This document shows, piece by piece, positions 27,754 to 36,177 of a DNA stretch of 64,000 bases (within the stretch, counting starts at the first letter, position 1; every line of letters begins with the position of its first letter). The translations under genes and the position numbers were made by a program. The notes under the pieces are model-generated. The model saw only the letters and a program-made list of their open reading frames with translations, was not told the DNA's origin and did not search any database. Source of the stretch: CAMDKS01 sp964402975 (GTDB taxonomy: Bacteria; Bdellovibrionota_B; Oligoflexia; Oligoflexales; RGVZ01); NCBI GenBank assembly GCA_964402975.1, contig CAYOEM010000015.1, positions 1 through 64,000 on the forward strand, written 5' to 3'.

Positions 27754-28498
27754 GGGCGATCTTTTCATTAATCGTTTCCCATAAACCATCGTCATTATCG
27801 ATGTCCCAGTGTTCGGCTTCGTATTTGGGGTTCTCATCTGCCTCTTCGATGGCTGATGAGTGCAGAAAAAAAGTTGTATCTTGCCAAGCATTAACCCACA
27901 TGTCGGTGTTATCACGAATGCGGCTTCGGGCGGTCGCGTCTAGGTCGCGAGGTGCGCTAAGGCATTCGGACACATTATCAAAATAACAAAGTTTTTTGCT
28001 AATCGGGTCAATGGTGTGCAGGGTTTTAATTTTATCCTTGGCGCCGTTGTAGGTCTCGGCAAGCTTCATGGATAGCCAGCCGCCATAGGAGTGACCGACG
28101 ACAAAGACATGAGTGAAAAATTCGATCTGCTGGTGCACGTTAGCTAGGTATTCTTCGTCAGATGGTTTGACTAATCTCCATCCGTCAAGTGACGAGGCGG
28201 CTATGAGCTGACTGTCGTTTGTAAAACAGCTTGCCATCAATCCTGGTTCAACACCGAGTTTGTCTGTAATCTGCTGAAAGATGGGTTCAATTTTTCGAAA
28301 AAGTTGAGCCCCGAGTGGGCCCTGTTCGCCGTGGTGATATGAGTCTGATTTCGTACAAGTCGAGTAGCCAGACATTCCGATAATCAACGGTCTTACAGCT
28401 GGCAATGATGAAAGCCGGCTGTTTTCTGCCTGACGAAAACCGCAGGACGTGAGTGCAATCACAGATATCAGAATGTATATGGGGCAGATAGTCTTCAT
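27743..28498 (-). CDS. Lipase-like alpha/beta hydrolase lipoprotein
   Basis: 251 residues with a lipobox (ALTSC, Cys19), so it is anchored in the envelope. VVGHSYGG (Ser137) is the nucleophile elbow, HTIDPISKKLC follows as the probable acid-strand region, and EHWDIDNDDG near the C-terminus may supply His. SD GCGAGGA precedes the ATG. Substrate unknown. It lies 31 bp downstream of the next minus-strand gene and ends inside hflX. Confidence 0.8.
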   Translation of the reverse strand: MKTICPIYILISVIALTSCGFRQAENSRLSSLPAVRPLIIGMSGYSTCTKSDSYHHGEQGPLGAQLFRKIEPIFQQITDKLGVEPGLMASCFTNDSQLIAASSLDGWRLVKPSDEEYLANVHQQIEFFTHVFVVGHSYGGWLSMKLAETYNGAKDKIKTLHTIDPISKKLCYFDNVSECLSAPRDLDATARSRIRDNTDMWVNAWQDTTFFLHSSAIEEADENPKYEAEHWDIDNDDGLWETINEKIALSF

Positions 28499-28529
28499 GA
28501 GTAAATCCTCGCGGGGGTTTTGCGTTGAT

Positions 28530-28946
28530 TTAGTTGACGGCTGTCAGAAATCCTTTTTCGGCATCAGTGACGCGGCTTACAATCTCGCGAATCGCATGTC
28601 CCATAATTTCGACTTCCCACGTGTCACCTTTAAGTTGACCTTCAAGGGACTTGAGCCAATCGATGGTATCATTAAAAAACTTTTTGGGATCACCTTGCAT
28701 GGAGTGATGGAATTCGCTCGCCAGGCGTTTAATCCAGTGCGAGCTGGGTTGTCCTATAAGATTGACAAACTGATTTAGTCTCTGAGTGGACTCTTGTTCC
28801 TGCCAGCCACCAGAGATGCGAAATGGGAACCATTCTGTGTCTTTTTTATGCAGCCAGATGCGTGCATGGTTTCCAATATCGACAACTTTGAAATCTTTTG
28901 GCTCTGCGCCATGAAATCCGTCGGGTCTTTTCCACACGACAAACAT
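28530..28946 (-). CDS. Hypothetical protein, 138 residues
   Basis: ATG with GGGGAG 7 nt upstream. Soluble, no signal peptide. It reads as a short beta-rich N-terminus (FVVWKRPDGFHG, KVVDIGNHARIWLHKKD) followed by amphipathic helices (LIGQPSSHWIKRLASEFHHSM). No family recognised. It is placed between the acyl-CoA dehydrogenase and the lipase-like lipoprotein on the same strand. Confidence 0.65.
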   Translation of the reverse strand: MFVVWKRPDGFHGAEPKDFKVVDIGNHARIWLHKKDTEWFPFRISGGWQEQESTQRLNQFVNLIGQPSSHWIKRLASEFHHSMQGDPKKFFNDTIDWLKSLEGQLKGDTWEVEIMGHAIREIVSRVTDAEKGFLTAVN

Positions 28947-29019
28947 GGACGTCTCCCCAGCGTAAATACGTGAATATTCAGCTAGTTGTTTTATCTCAAA
29001 TGCCGGAGGCTAGCAACCG

Positions 29020-30768
29020 CTAGATGTTGTCCCAGCTAAATTTCTCTTGCTCGAACGCATAGTCTGCAACCGATTTGATTAACTCGTCATTATTGTTGTC
29101 AATCTGGTCGAGATTGGACTGCATGCGACGTTTTACGTCCCCAGCAAAGACCTCAAGAATCTCAAGTTCCTGCGCTGACTTTGCCACACCATTTTCCTCT
29201 AAGGACAAGGATACTCGGCTAATGACACACGCAAAAACGTAAAGATCAATCATGATGTCGGCCAGGCGGCGCGTGGCGAACTGTTTATTCATGATGTTTT
29301 TGCCGTGCTTGCGAAGAATACGGTCGGCAGCTGAGGCCAGCTGCCTGGTCATGGTTTCAAATAATCTTGCATGTTCAGCGATCGCTGGGTGAGCTTTAGT
29401 CATTTCGTTTTGACCAAGTCCCGTAGCGTGACTGACGCGTCGTTTTGCGTAGTCGCTCAATACGCCAAATCCCTTGATAGGATCATGTAGGGCATTTCCT
29501 AGAGCGCTCGCGACCTCTTTAAGTTGCGTGCCGACGTCATTCATGGCCGTCAAAGCGACGAACAGTCGCAAGATTTCATTGGTGCCCTCAAAAATTCGAT
29601 TGATTCTGCAGTTACGCATAATTCGTTCGTAAGGGAACTCCCGCATAAACCCATTTCCACCAGCGATCTGCAGAGCCTCATCGACCGTGTCCCACAGTGC
29701 TTCGGTCGCGAAGACTTTGGAGATAGCGGCCTCTACGGCATAGTCTTTATGCCCGCGGTCAACCATTCCGGCAACCATGTTGACGCAAGCTTCTGCGGCG
29801 TACGTATTGACCACCATTTTTCCAATCTTTTGCTTGATGAGGCCGAAGTTGGCGATGGGTTGTTCGAACTGTTTACGCTGCTTGGCTTGTTTTGTGGCTT
29901 GCTCAATCAAAAACTTCATGGCACCAACGCAACCACCGCCTAATCCTGTACGTCCATTGTTGAGAATATTCATGGCGACCTTGAATCCACCGCCAACCTC
30001 ACCCAAGACGTTTTCCTTTGGAACTTTCACATTAACAAAACTTATGGTGGTTGTGCTACTTGCCCTGATACCCATTTTGTCTTCATGGGGCCCACTGGAA
30101 ACGCCGGGCAGATCTTTGGTAACTATGAAGGCAGTGATTTTGGCTTTTCCGCTGGCATCTTTTGATTCAGTGCGCGCGAATACCGTAAAAAAATCAGCGA
30201 AGCCCCCATTGGTGATCCAGATTTTCTCGCCGTTGAGTAGCCAGTGATCGGCCTCCTCGGTGGCCTTGGTCTTGAGGCTCGCTGCGTCTGAGCCGGCGTT
30301 TGCTTCAGTGAGGCAGAACGCCGCGATCATCTCACCAGTTGCTAGTTTAGGCAGATACTTTTTCTTTTGCTCATCGTTGCCAAAAAGCAGAAGTCCCTTC
30401 ATCCCGATACTACTATGTGCTCCAGCAGTTAATACGACACTTCCATCGTAGCGCGTTAATTCCTGGATCACTCGAGAGTAGCCGGTTGCACTCAAACCGA
30501 GTCCGCCAAATTCTTCAGGTACGATTAGGCTGAAAAGACCAAACTGCTTCATTTCATCCAAAAACTCGTGTGGCAACTCACCCTCGTGGTCCCACTTACG
30601 AAAATCCTTTTCTCGAGGTCCTAACCATTGCTGGAAGGACTGAGCCATCGTTCGTAGAGTTTCCTGCTCTTCTTTTTTCATTTTAGGGAATGGAAATAAA
30701 AGTGCCTCGTCGATGCGTCCCATGCACAACGAACGCATAAAACTGGAGTTTTCCATCGTCTCACTCAT
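29020..30768 (-). CDS. Acyl-CoA dehydrogenase (very-long/broad-chain type)
   Basis: 582 residues with GAGAGGGA upstream of the ATG. Motifs are AFCLTEANAGSDAAS (FAD/substrate loop), WITNGGFADFFTVFA, QIAGGNGFMREFPYERIMRNCRINRIFEGTNEI in separate strings around residues 370-410 (catalytic Glu in FEGTNE), and a C-terminal extension of about 170 residues as in VLCAD/ACAD9-like bacterial enzymes. It catalyses the first step of fatty-acid beta-oxidation. Second such gene in the window; unlike the 6.6-kb copy it stands apart from a hydrolase. Confidence 0.94.
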   Translation of the reverse strand: MSETMENSSFMRSLCMGRIDEALLFPFPKMKKEEQETLRTMAQSFQQWLGPREKDFRKWDHEGELPHEFLDEMKQFGLFSLIVPEEFGGLGLSATGYSRVIQELTRYDGSVVLTAGAHSSIGMKGLLLFGNDEQKKKYLPKLATGEMIAAFCLTEANAGSDAASLKTKATEEADHWLLNGEKIWITNGGFADFFTVFARTESKDASGKAKITAFIVTKDLPGVSSGPHEDKMGIRASSTTTISFVNVKVPKENVLGEVGGGFKVAMNILNNGRTGLGGGCVGAMKFLIEQATKQAKQRKQFEQPIANFGLIKQKIGKMVVNTYAAEACVNMVAGMVDRGHKDYAVEAAISKVFATEALWDTVDEALQIAGGNGFMREFPYERIMRNCRINRIFEGTNEILRLFVALTAMNDVGTQLKEVASALGNALHDPIKGFGVLSDYAKRRVSHATGLGQNEMTKAHPAIAEHARLFETMTRQLASAADRILRKHGKNIMNKQFATRRLADIMIDLYVFACVISRVSLSLEENGVAKSAQELEILEVFAGDVKRRMQSNLDQIDNNNDELIKSVADYAFEQEKFSWDNI

Positions 30769-30940
30769 GGTGAAGTCCCTCTCGTCTGTAAAACTAGAAA
30801 AGTTTGATAAATCTTGATGTTATTGTGCCACTACGCCGGCTGTGACACTAGGCCCATCGTGATTTTTGGTATTTTTACCAAATAATTTACCCCGGCTCGT
30901 TTTAAAGGGTCGTGTAACTTCTGCCGAAGGCCCTTTGAAA

Positions 30941-32329
30941 ATGGTCGTTAATGTTTTAGGAGCTCGATTGAAGACAGGATCCTTCGATTTTAAGTCGTCT
31001 TTGGGGAAACGCCTGAGGTTTATGGCAGGTGGGGTTGGTGTCTTTTTTGCGGTGCTGCTCCCTGGCGCCCTGTGGTACAAGGCTGCTCAACGATCCGTAG
31101 CAACGACCTCTGCACGCCAATCCATGTTGTCGCTGCAGCAGCAAATTAATCTGGCCGCTCAGTCTGTTGGAGCAGGGCTTGATTTAGCAGGTCCGTGGCT
31201 TTGGGAGCCCGCCAAAAATAGCACGAAGAAATTGTTAGAGGCGGCCCGTCTTCGTCGCCAGTTACCCTTTGATATAGCCACTGTCTTCACGCATGACCGC
31301 AAGTTTGTCGACGGATTTAGGACGTTGTCTAAAGGGCGAGGTTTGGTTGATTTAACCGGTGATGCGGCAAGTCTTTTGTTCGCCGCGGATTCCGGTTTTT
31401 TTGATCGAGTTGCGTCGGACAAATCGATGACGGGGCTCATCACGGTCGAGGAAAGGCCACTACTCATTGCCGTCAAGAAAATAACCGCGGAGTCTACCGG
31501 ACTTTCGCGCGGTTTCATTCTTGTCGGTCGCTGGCTCAATCCTGATGACTTTAAGGCCCCAAGCGAAATCGTTGATTCGGAGCTCAAATACTACAGCCTT
31601 GCCAGTGATGCGAATCTTCCAGAGCGGATAAAGAGCATCATCCCGGGCGCTCAAACCAATAACGGTTTTTTGTTTGAGCTATCCAATGACGGCGTGGGGA
31701 CACTTTACACGTTAATTGATGACATTAATGGTCGTCCCACTTTGATCGCAGAGTTGCCATGGCAGGCGCCATGGCGGGTGAATGGTACGATCGGGTTCGG
31801 TGTCTTCTTTGCAACGGCTGCAATGGCGGGCCTTGGAACATGGGCCTTGCTCGTTTGGGGAGACGTCAGGAGCCGTCGCCGAGTGAGAAAATTTGATGGC
31901 TTAGCGAGTCTAAGCGTGGAGCATATCAAGACGCTCGTGGAGTCGTTTCCAGGTTATGCGTTTGCGCTCAATTCATCAGCGGAGTACGTGGGAGTCAGTA
32001 GAACCCTCGCTGGAGTCACTGGGCATGAGTCCGCTTACTTTTTGGGGCAAACCTTTGGCGCCATCGCCGGCGAAGATAGTTCGAAACCCTATCGTAAACT
32101 TTTTACTGAACTACAAGACCCCAAACGCTGGCCGCGCGTGAGCGGCGTCACGCACTGTGTGGAGGGTCTTGGCGAGCGTTTTGAGTTTTCTGGATCCGCA
32201 CATTATTTGGCTAAGCAAGACATCATGCTCGTCATACTAAACTGTGATCCGAAGTCCATTCATAACTCAAATACGCAAAGTAAAGATCTGAATGAACGAC
32301 GTTTGAACAAGCAATCCGATGTCGCTTGA
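30941..32329 (+). CDS. Two-TM membrane sensor with periplasmic domain and C-terminal PAS domain
   Basis: 462 residues from the ATG at 30941 (GAAGG 10 nt upstream); a TTG at 30866 would add 25 residues. TM1 (LRFMAGGVGVFFAVLLPGALWY) and TM2 (TIGFGVFFATAAMAGLGTWALLVW) enclose a periplasmic region of about 230 residues that could be a sensor domain. The cytoplasmic part holds a PAS-like domain (ALVESFPGYAFALNSSAEYVGVSRTLAG broken around residues 340-450, with FLGQTFGAI and a closing MLVILNC strand). No kinase, GGDEF, HD or methyl-accepting domain follows, so signal output must be through a partner. No operon partner is evident. Confidence 0.75.
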   Translation: MVVNVLGARLKTGSFDFKSSLGKRLRFMAGGVGVFFAVLLPGALWYKAAQRSVATTSARQSMLSLQQQINLAAQSVGAGLDLAGPWLWEPAKNSTKKLLEAARLRRQLPFDIATVFTHDRKFVDGFRTLSKGRGLVDLTGDAASLLFAADSGFFDRVASDKSMTGLITVEERPLLIAVKKITAESTGLSRGFILVGRWLNPDDFKAPSEIVDSELKYYSLASDANLPERIKSIIPGAQTNNGFLFELSNDGVGTLYTLIDDINGRPTLIAELPWQAPWRVNGTIGFGVFFATAAMAGLGTWALLVWGDVRSRRRVRKFDGLASLSVEHIKTLVESFPGYAFALNSSAEYVGVSRTLAGVTGHESAYFLGQTFGAIAGEDSSKPYRKLFTELQDPKRWPRVSGVTHCVEGLGERFEFSGSAHYLAKQDIMLVILNCDPKSIHNSNTQSKDLNERRLNKQSDVA

Positions 32330-32342
32330 GTTTTGACTGTAT

Positions 32343-32804
32343 TTATCCCGCGCGGCGACTATTTCGCCCGCTTGATTGGTTGCTGCCACATCGATTTATA
32401 AAATCGTCGAGCTTCTTGCGCTGTGATTCACTGAATTGAGTGAACTGCACTCCCATTCCGACATTGATGTCAGCACGCCCGGCGACTGGTCCTTGGCTCC
32501 AAATGACCTTGGCTTTTGTGCGCAGTGTCTCTTTGCTGTCAGGAATCGTGAAAGTCAGTTCGATTTCGGAGCCAGAGTTAAGTGGTGTTTTCGTTTCGAT
32601 GAAAACACCACCAGCCCCAACATCCTTACAAAAATCGAAAAGGTAACTTCCGCCAGATCGGTAGTCTACCAATAGCTGGATGGGGACGCGGTGATTGGCG
32701 CGATCAGCCGCTTGACTTTGTGATTTGTCAGAAGCAGTGTCCGCGACCTTTCCGGGCTTTGTTGTCTCTTTCGCGGAATTTTTAGTGGGTGCCTTTTTGC
32801 TCAT
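32343..32804 (-). CDS. PilZ-domain protein
   Basis: 153 residues. After a Lys/Thr/Ser-rich, probably disordered N-terminus (1-38), a PilZ domain shows NHRVPIQLLVDYRSG, FCKDVGAGGVFIETKTPLNSG and an EIELTFTIPD strand, ending with VGMGVQFTQFSESQRKKLDDFI. This is closest to the myxobacterial-type PilZ subfamily. Typical RxxxR and D/NxSxxG c-di-GMP residues are only partly kept (HRVPI, D-V-G-A-G-G), so nucleotide binding is uncertain. Its start overlaps the mltG stop by 23 bp. Confidence 0.85.
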   Translation of the reverse strand: MSKKAPTKNSAKETTKPGKVADTASDKSQSQAADRANHRVPIQLLVDYRSGGSYLFDFCKDVGAGGVFIETKTPLNSGSEIELTFTIPDSKETLRTKAKVIWSQGPVAGRADINVGMGVQFTQFSESQRKKLDDFINRCGSNQSSGRNSRRAG

Positions 32805-33879
32805 TGCTTCTCCTGATGGCCGATTTGCCGCTGGACTTAATCAGTTTTCGAACGTGAGCGTTATGCTCTGCCAAAGTCCTAGAAAATACGTGCTTCGACG
32901 AGTCTTCACTGTCGAGCACATAGTAATAATAACCCAGTTTAGTTGGGTTCAGAACAGCCAAAAGGCTTGACAGGGATGCAGCTCCAATCGGCGTGGGGGG
33001 CAACCCGCGATGAATACGCGTATTATATCTGTTTTTTGCGTTTTTGAGATCCTTCCATTTAAGATCTCCATCGTAGTTCGTAATGCCATAAATGATGGCA
33101 GCATCGATGCCCAACGGTTCGCCGCGCTTCAGTCGCGACCAAATAACTTCCGCTATCATCGGTTTTTCCTCGTCTCTCATGGTCTCAAGTTCAATAAGCG
33201 ATGCAAATGTCACAGCTTGTGTAAGGTTTAATCCGAGTTTGGAGATGTCGTCTTCATAGCTTGGCGGTAGTTTTTCAAAGAACGTCTTAACGGTTTTCTT
33301 TAGAAAATCGGAGCCACTCGGCATACTTTCAAAGCTGTAGGTTGCAGGATAAGTAAACCCCTCCAAGGTTGTCGATTTTATGCCGAGACTTCTAAGAAAC
33401 TTGCTGTCTCGAACTAGTTTTTCAAGCTCAGATGCGGACCCAACGCCCTTGGCAGCGAGCCTATCGGTGAGCATTTTGAGTGTGAAGCCTTCCGGAATAG
33501 TGACCTGTAACACTAAGGGCCTATAAATATCGCCTGTCACAAGTTTTTCACGGACGGCCACCGGAGTTGTGTCTCCCTTGAATAGGTAAGATCCAGCCTG
33601 AATTTTTGAATAATCAGAACCAAGTCTCATCCAGGCGTAGAAAAGCACCTTGTTGCTGATGACGCCCTGTTTTTCCAGCGTTGCTGCGAGAGACTTCAAG
33701 CCAGTGCCTGGTTTAACCTCGACAACGACATCATTGGGCAGCTGGATGGGTGATGACGCCCATGAGCCTATAAACTGAAATGCGCCGACGAGACCGCCAG
33801 CGGTCAGGAAAAGCAGAAACACGCTAAATAAGATAAATTTACGCAAAAAATCATCCTTATCAAACTGACTCCGAATCAT
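32782..33879 (-). CDS. mltG: Endolytic murein transglycosylase MltG
   Basis: 365 residues from the ATG at 33879; a longer frame starts at 33930 but adds 17 residues before the expected short cytoplasmic stretch. A single TM (FILFSVFLLFLTAGGLVGAFQF) anchors it in the inner membrane. The YceG domain has the catalytic-Glu region (SLIELETMRDEEKPMIAEVIWSRL, the E-x-E-T element) and the conserved YNTRIHRGLPPTPIG segment. It cleaves nascent peptidoglycan strands and sets glycan length. It overlaps the PilZ gene. Confidence 0.94.
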   Translation of the reverse strand: MIRSQFDKDDFLRKFILFSVFLLFLTAGGLVGAFQFIGSWASSPIQLPNDVVVEVKPGTGLKSLAATLEKQGVISNKVLFYAWMRLGSDYSKIQAGSYLFKGDTTPVAVREKLVTGDIYRPLVLQVTIPEGFTLKMLTDRLAAKGVGSASELEKLVRDSKFLRSLGIKSTTLEGFTYPATYSFESMPSGSDFLKKTVKTFFEKLPPSYEDDISKLGLNLTQAVTFASLIELETMRDEEKPMIAEVIWSRLKRGEPLGIDAAIIYGITNYDGDLKWKDLKNAKNRYNTRIHRGLPPTPIGAASLSSLLAVLNPTKLGYYYYVLDSEDSSKHVFSRTLAEHNAHVRKLIKSSGKSAIRRSNEQKGTH

Positions 33880-34008
33880 AACACACCCGGAGGCACTCCC
33901 AGAAGTGTGACTTAAATAGCCGAAAACCATGAGGTTATTACGTCGATTTTCGCGTTTGCTATAGCCATCTCGGTTATGTATTCAGCGCTACCGCCGATAT
34001 CTCTGCCT

Positions 34009-34719
34009 ATGAAGCACTTAAAATCAAAACTTGGAACAATGGCTGCTAGTTTGGTCTGCATTAGTTCAGCTATGCTGGCGAATCCGGCTCGAGCCGATGA
34101 AATGACCGAGCGAACAAACACGGTTTATATGTTTGGAGATTACGGCCTCGGCACATATAAGTCTCAGCTCGTTGATAGTAACGACACGATGGGTGTGGTG
34201 ACCTATGGATTTGGTGCTAATGCGGGTGGAGAAAGAAATCTCGGTGTTGAGTACCGGCAAGAAAAGCAGTCCATAACGTTTGCCGTGAATAAGTCGAGCT
34301 TGACGTCTGATTGGACGTCTACGATCTTCAAATATCGACTTTGGATGGTGGAGCTGGGCGCTGTCATTGGCGGCGTTAAAATGAAAGTCGAGCGGGAAGG
34401 CACAGAGATTTTAGACATTGTTGGTGATGGCTACGGCGGCTACTTTGGCCTTCTCATTCCCATGAGTCGGGGAAATCTGGCGTATCTCAATGCCATGAGT
34501 GTGGCCACGGCAAGTCCTGTTGACAAAAAGGAGCGAGTTATCGCGATGGGATCAAGACTCGATATCGAGGTGGGCGGTCACTTCGCGATTTCTCGTAAAT
34601 ACCTCAATTTTGATGTCGGCTACCGAAGACGAGCAAACTCCATTACAGAAGGCGGTGCAGCCTACAGCGAATTGCAGACGTCCACTTTTCTTGGATTTAG
34701 CCTAGGGCACATTTTTTAG
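34009..34719 (+). CDS. Outer-membrane beta-barrel-like protein
   Basis: 236 residues from the ATG at 34009, giving a typical signal peptide (LGTMAASLVCISSAMLANPARA); an upstream ATG at 33976 adds 11 residues. The mature part alternates hydrophobic and polar residues in short strands (NTVYMFGDYGLGTY, YGGYFGLLIPM, STFLGFSLGHIF) and ends in Phe, the classic barrel C-terminus. Probably a small outer-membrane barrel of 8-10 strands. No specific family recognised. Confidence 0.7.
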   Translation: MKHLKSKLGTMAASLVCISSAMLANPARADEMTERTNTVYMFGDYGLGTYKSQLVDSNDTMGVVTYGFGANAGGERNLGVEYRQEKQSITFAVNKSSLTSDWTSTIFKYRLWMVELGAVIGGVKMKVEREGTEILDIVGDGYGGYFGLLIPMSRGNLAYLNAMSVATASPVDKKERVIAMGSRLDIEVGGHFAISRKYLNFDVGYRRRANSITEGGAAYSELQTSTFLGFSLGHIF

Positions 34720-34849
34720 TCTTGTCGTCTGCCAAATAGGCGGCGTATTACCGAAAATTTTAGCATCATTACCGGGGGTCTACGGTCGATCCGGGATCGT
34801 GCCTCAGCCCGTTGCTGGAGACGACCGAGTCTGATAGAACTGAGGTGGT

Positions 34850-35476
34850 TTGGCTTCCTTCCTGGGGGTGCAACAGTTGAAAATCAGGCCGCGGAAAAAC
34901 GAGGGTAAATCTCGTTGGTTGTTTCTTCGACAGTTTTTTGAAAAACCTGGCGAAGTGGCGTCAGTAATTCCGTCGTCTTCAAATCTCGTGAGTGGCCTTT
35001 TACATGGGTATGACTTCGACAACCTTAAATTGGTCGTTGAGTACGGTCCTGGAACCGGAGCCATCACTTACAAAGTGCTCGAGAAGATGCCTGCTAGTGC
35101 GAAGTTTGTTGCGGCGGAGCCAAACGAGGTTTTTAGAGCGCATCTTGTCGAAGAACAGTTGCCCATAGACATCATCCCTGATTACGCACAAAATATTGCG
35201 CCGCGTGTGCTGAGAGATTACGGCGCAGCAGATTTAGTGGTTTCGGGATTGCCGTGTTCAATTATACCCCTAGATGTTTTGCAGGATCTTTTTATTTCGA
35301 CAAATAATTTATTGCGCGTTGGCGGTGAGTTTCGAATGTTTATTTACACGCACACACTTCTTATGCCGAAGATGCACAAGATGCTCGCTCTGCTTCGGAA
35401 AAATTTTTCCAAGGTTGAGACGTCTGTGGTCTGGCAAAACGTTCCACCGGCGACAATTATCAGATGCATAAAGTGA
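34850..35476 (+). CDS. SAM-dependent methyltransferase, phospholipid N-methyltransferase (PmtA)-like
   Basis: Up to 208 residues from TTG 34850; GTG 34868 and TTG 34877 are alternatives (GGGGGTG lies 7 nt before the latter). The FFEKPGEVASVIPSSSNL N-terminus, VVEYGPGTGAITYKVL (SAM motif I), VAAEPNEVF and ADLVVSGLPCS match PmtA/rRNA-dimethylase-like enzymes. Family members methylate phosphatidylethanolamine, but small-molecule or RNA substrates are also possible. It is 7 bp upstream of the AlkB-like gene. Confidence 0.8.
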   Translation: MASFLGVQQLKIRPRKNEGKSRWLFLRQFFEKPGEVASVIPSSSNLVSGLLHGYDFDNLKLVVEYGPGTGAITYKVLEKMPASAKFVAAEPNEVFRAHLVEEQLPIDIIPDYAQNIAPRVLRDYGAADLVVSGLPCSIIPLDVLQDLFISTNNLLRVGGEFRMFIYTHTLLMPKMHKMLALLRKNFSKVETSVVWQNVPPATIIRCIK

Positions 35477-35483
35477 GGGCGGA

Positions 35484-36125
35484 ATGAACGGGCAGGGTCC
35501 GATATTTTCTTTGGGCGACACAGACTGCGCGAGTCCGCAAAATTTGCTTTCAATGGACGGGCGGGCCTACCATGTCAAAAAATTTCTTAATTCTGTTGAA
35601 GCCGACAGCTTTTTAAGCGCCATTATTGTTTCATCACCCTGGAGGCAAGATCACATTAAAATATTCGGTCGCGCCGTCCTTCAGCCGCGTTTGACGGCTT
35701 GGATGGGTGATCCAGGCGCTTCATATCGATACTCTGGATTGTTAATGACCCCTGAACCATGGTCAGAACCAGTTCTAAGAATTAAAGCAGCGATTGAGAA
35801 GGCTTTGGGGCTGGAGTTCAACAGTGCCTTGCTTAACTATTACAGAACTGGCCTCGATAGCATGGGCTGGCATCGTGATAATGAGCCAGAGTTGGGTAAA
35901 GAGCCCACCATCGCATCAATCAGTTTAGGTGATCTTAGGATTTTTAAAATGAGACATTATTTTAATAAATCTTTGGGCGCCGATATCGAGTTGGATCACG
36001 GGGATCTTCTCGTTATGGCGGGTGTGATGCAGAGCTATTGGGAGCATTGTTTGCCCAAAACGCGTCGCCCGAAAGGCCCGAGGGTCAATATTACATTCCG
36101 TAGTGTCGAGATCCCCAAAAACTAG
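35484..36125 (+). CDS. alkB: AlkB-like 2-oxoglutarate/Fe(II) dioxygenase
   Basis: 213 residues. The Fe(II) triad is visible as His130-x-Asp132 (GWHRDNEPELG) and His188 (YWEHCLP), with 2OG-binding Arg200/Arg206 (GPRVNITFR). NYYRTGLDSMGWH and IASISLGDLRIFKMRH are hallmarks of the ALKBH2/3-like DNA-repair branch, which removes 1-methyladenine and 3-methylcytosine by oxidation. It follows the methyltransferase and precedes asnB, in a run that also contains a photolyase. Confidence 0.92.
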   Translation: MNGQGPIFSLGDTDCASPQNLLSMDGRAYHVKKFLNSVEADSFLSAIIVSSPWRQDHIKIFGRAVLQPRLTAWMGDPGASYRYSGLLMTPEPWSEPVLRIKAAIEKALGLEFNSALLNYYRTGLDSMGWHRDNEPELGKEPTIASISLGDLRIFKMRHYFNKSLGADIELDHGDLLVMAGVMQSYWEHCLPKTRRPKGPRVNITFRSVEIPKN

Positions 36126-36177
36126 TTATAATCCCAGGACTTTTACGCCCCCTTTGGACTGTCGAGGATGATCTCTT

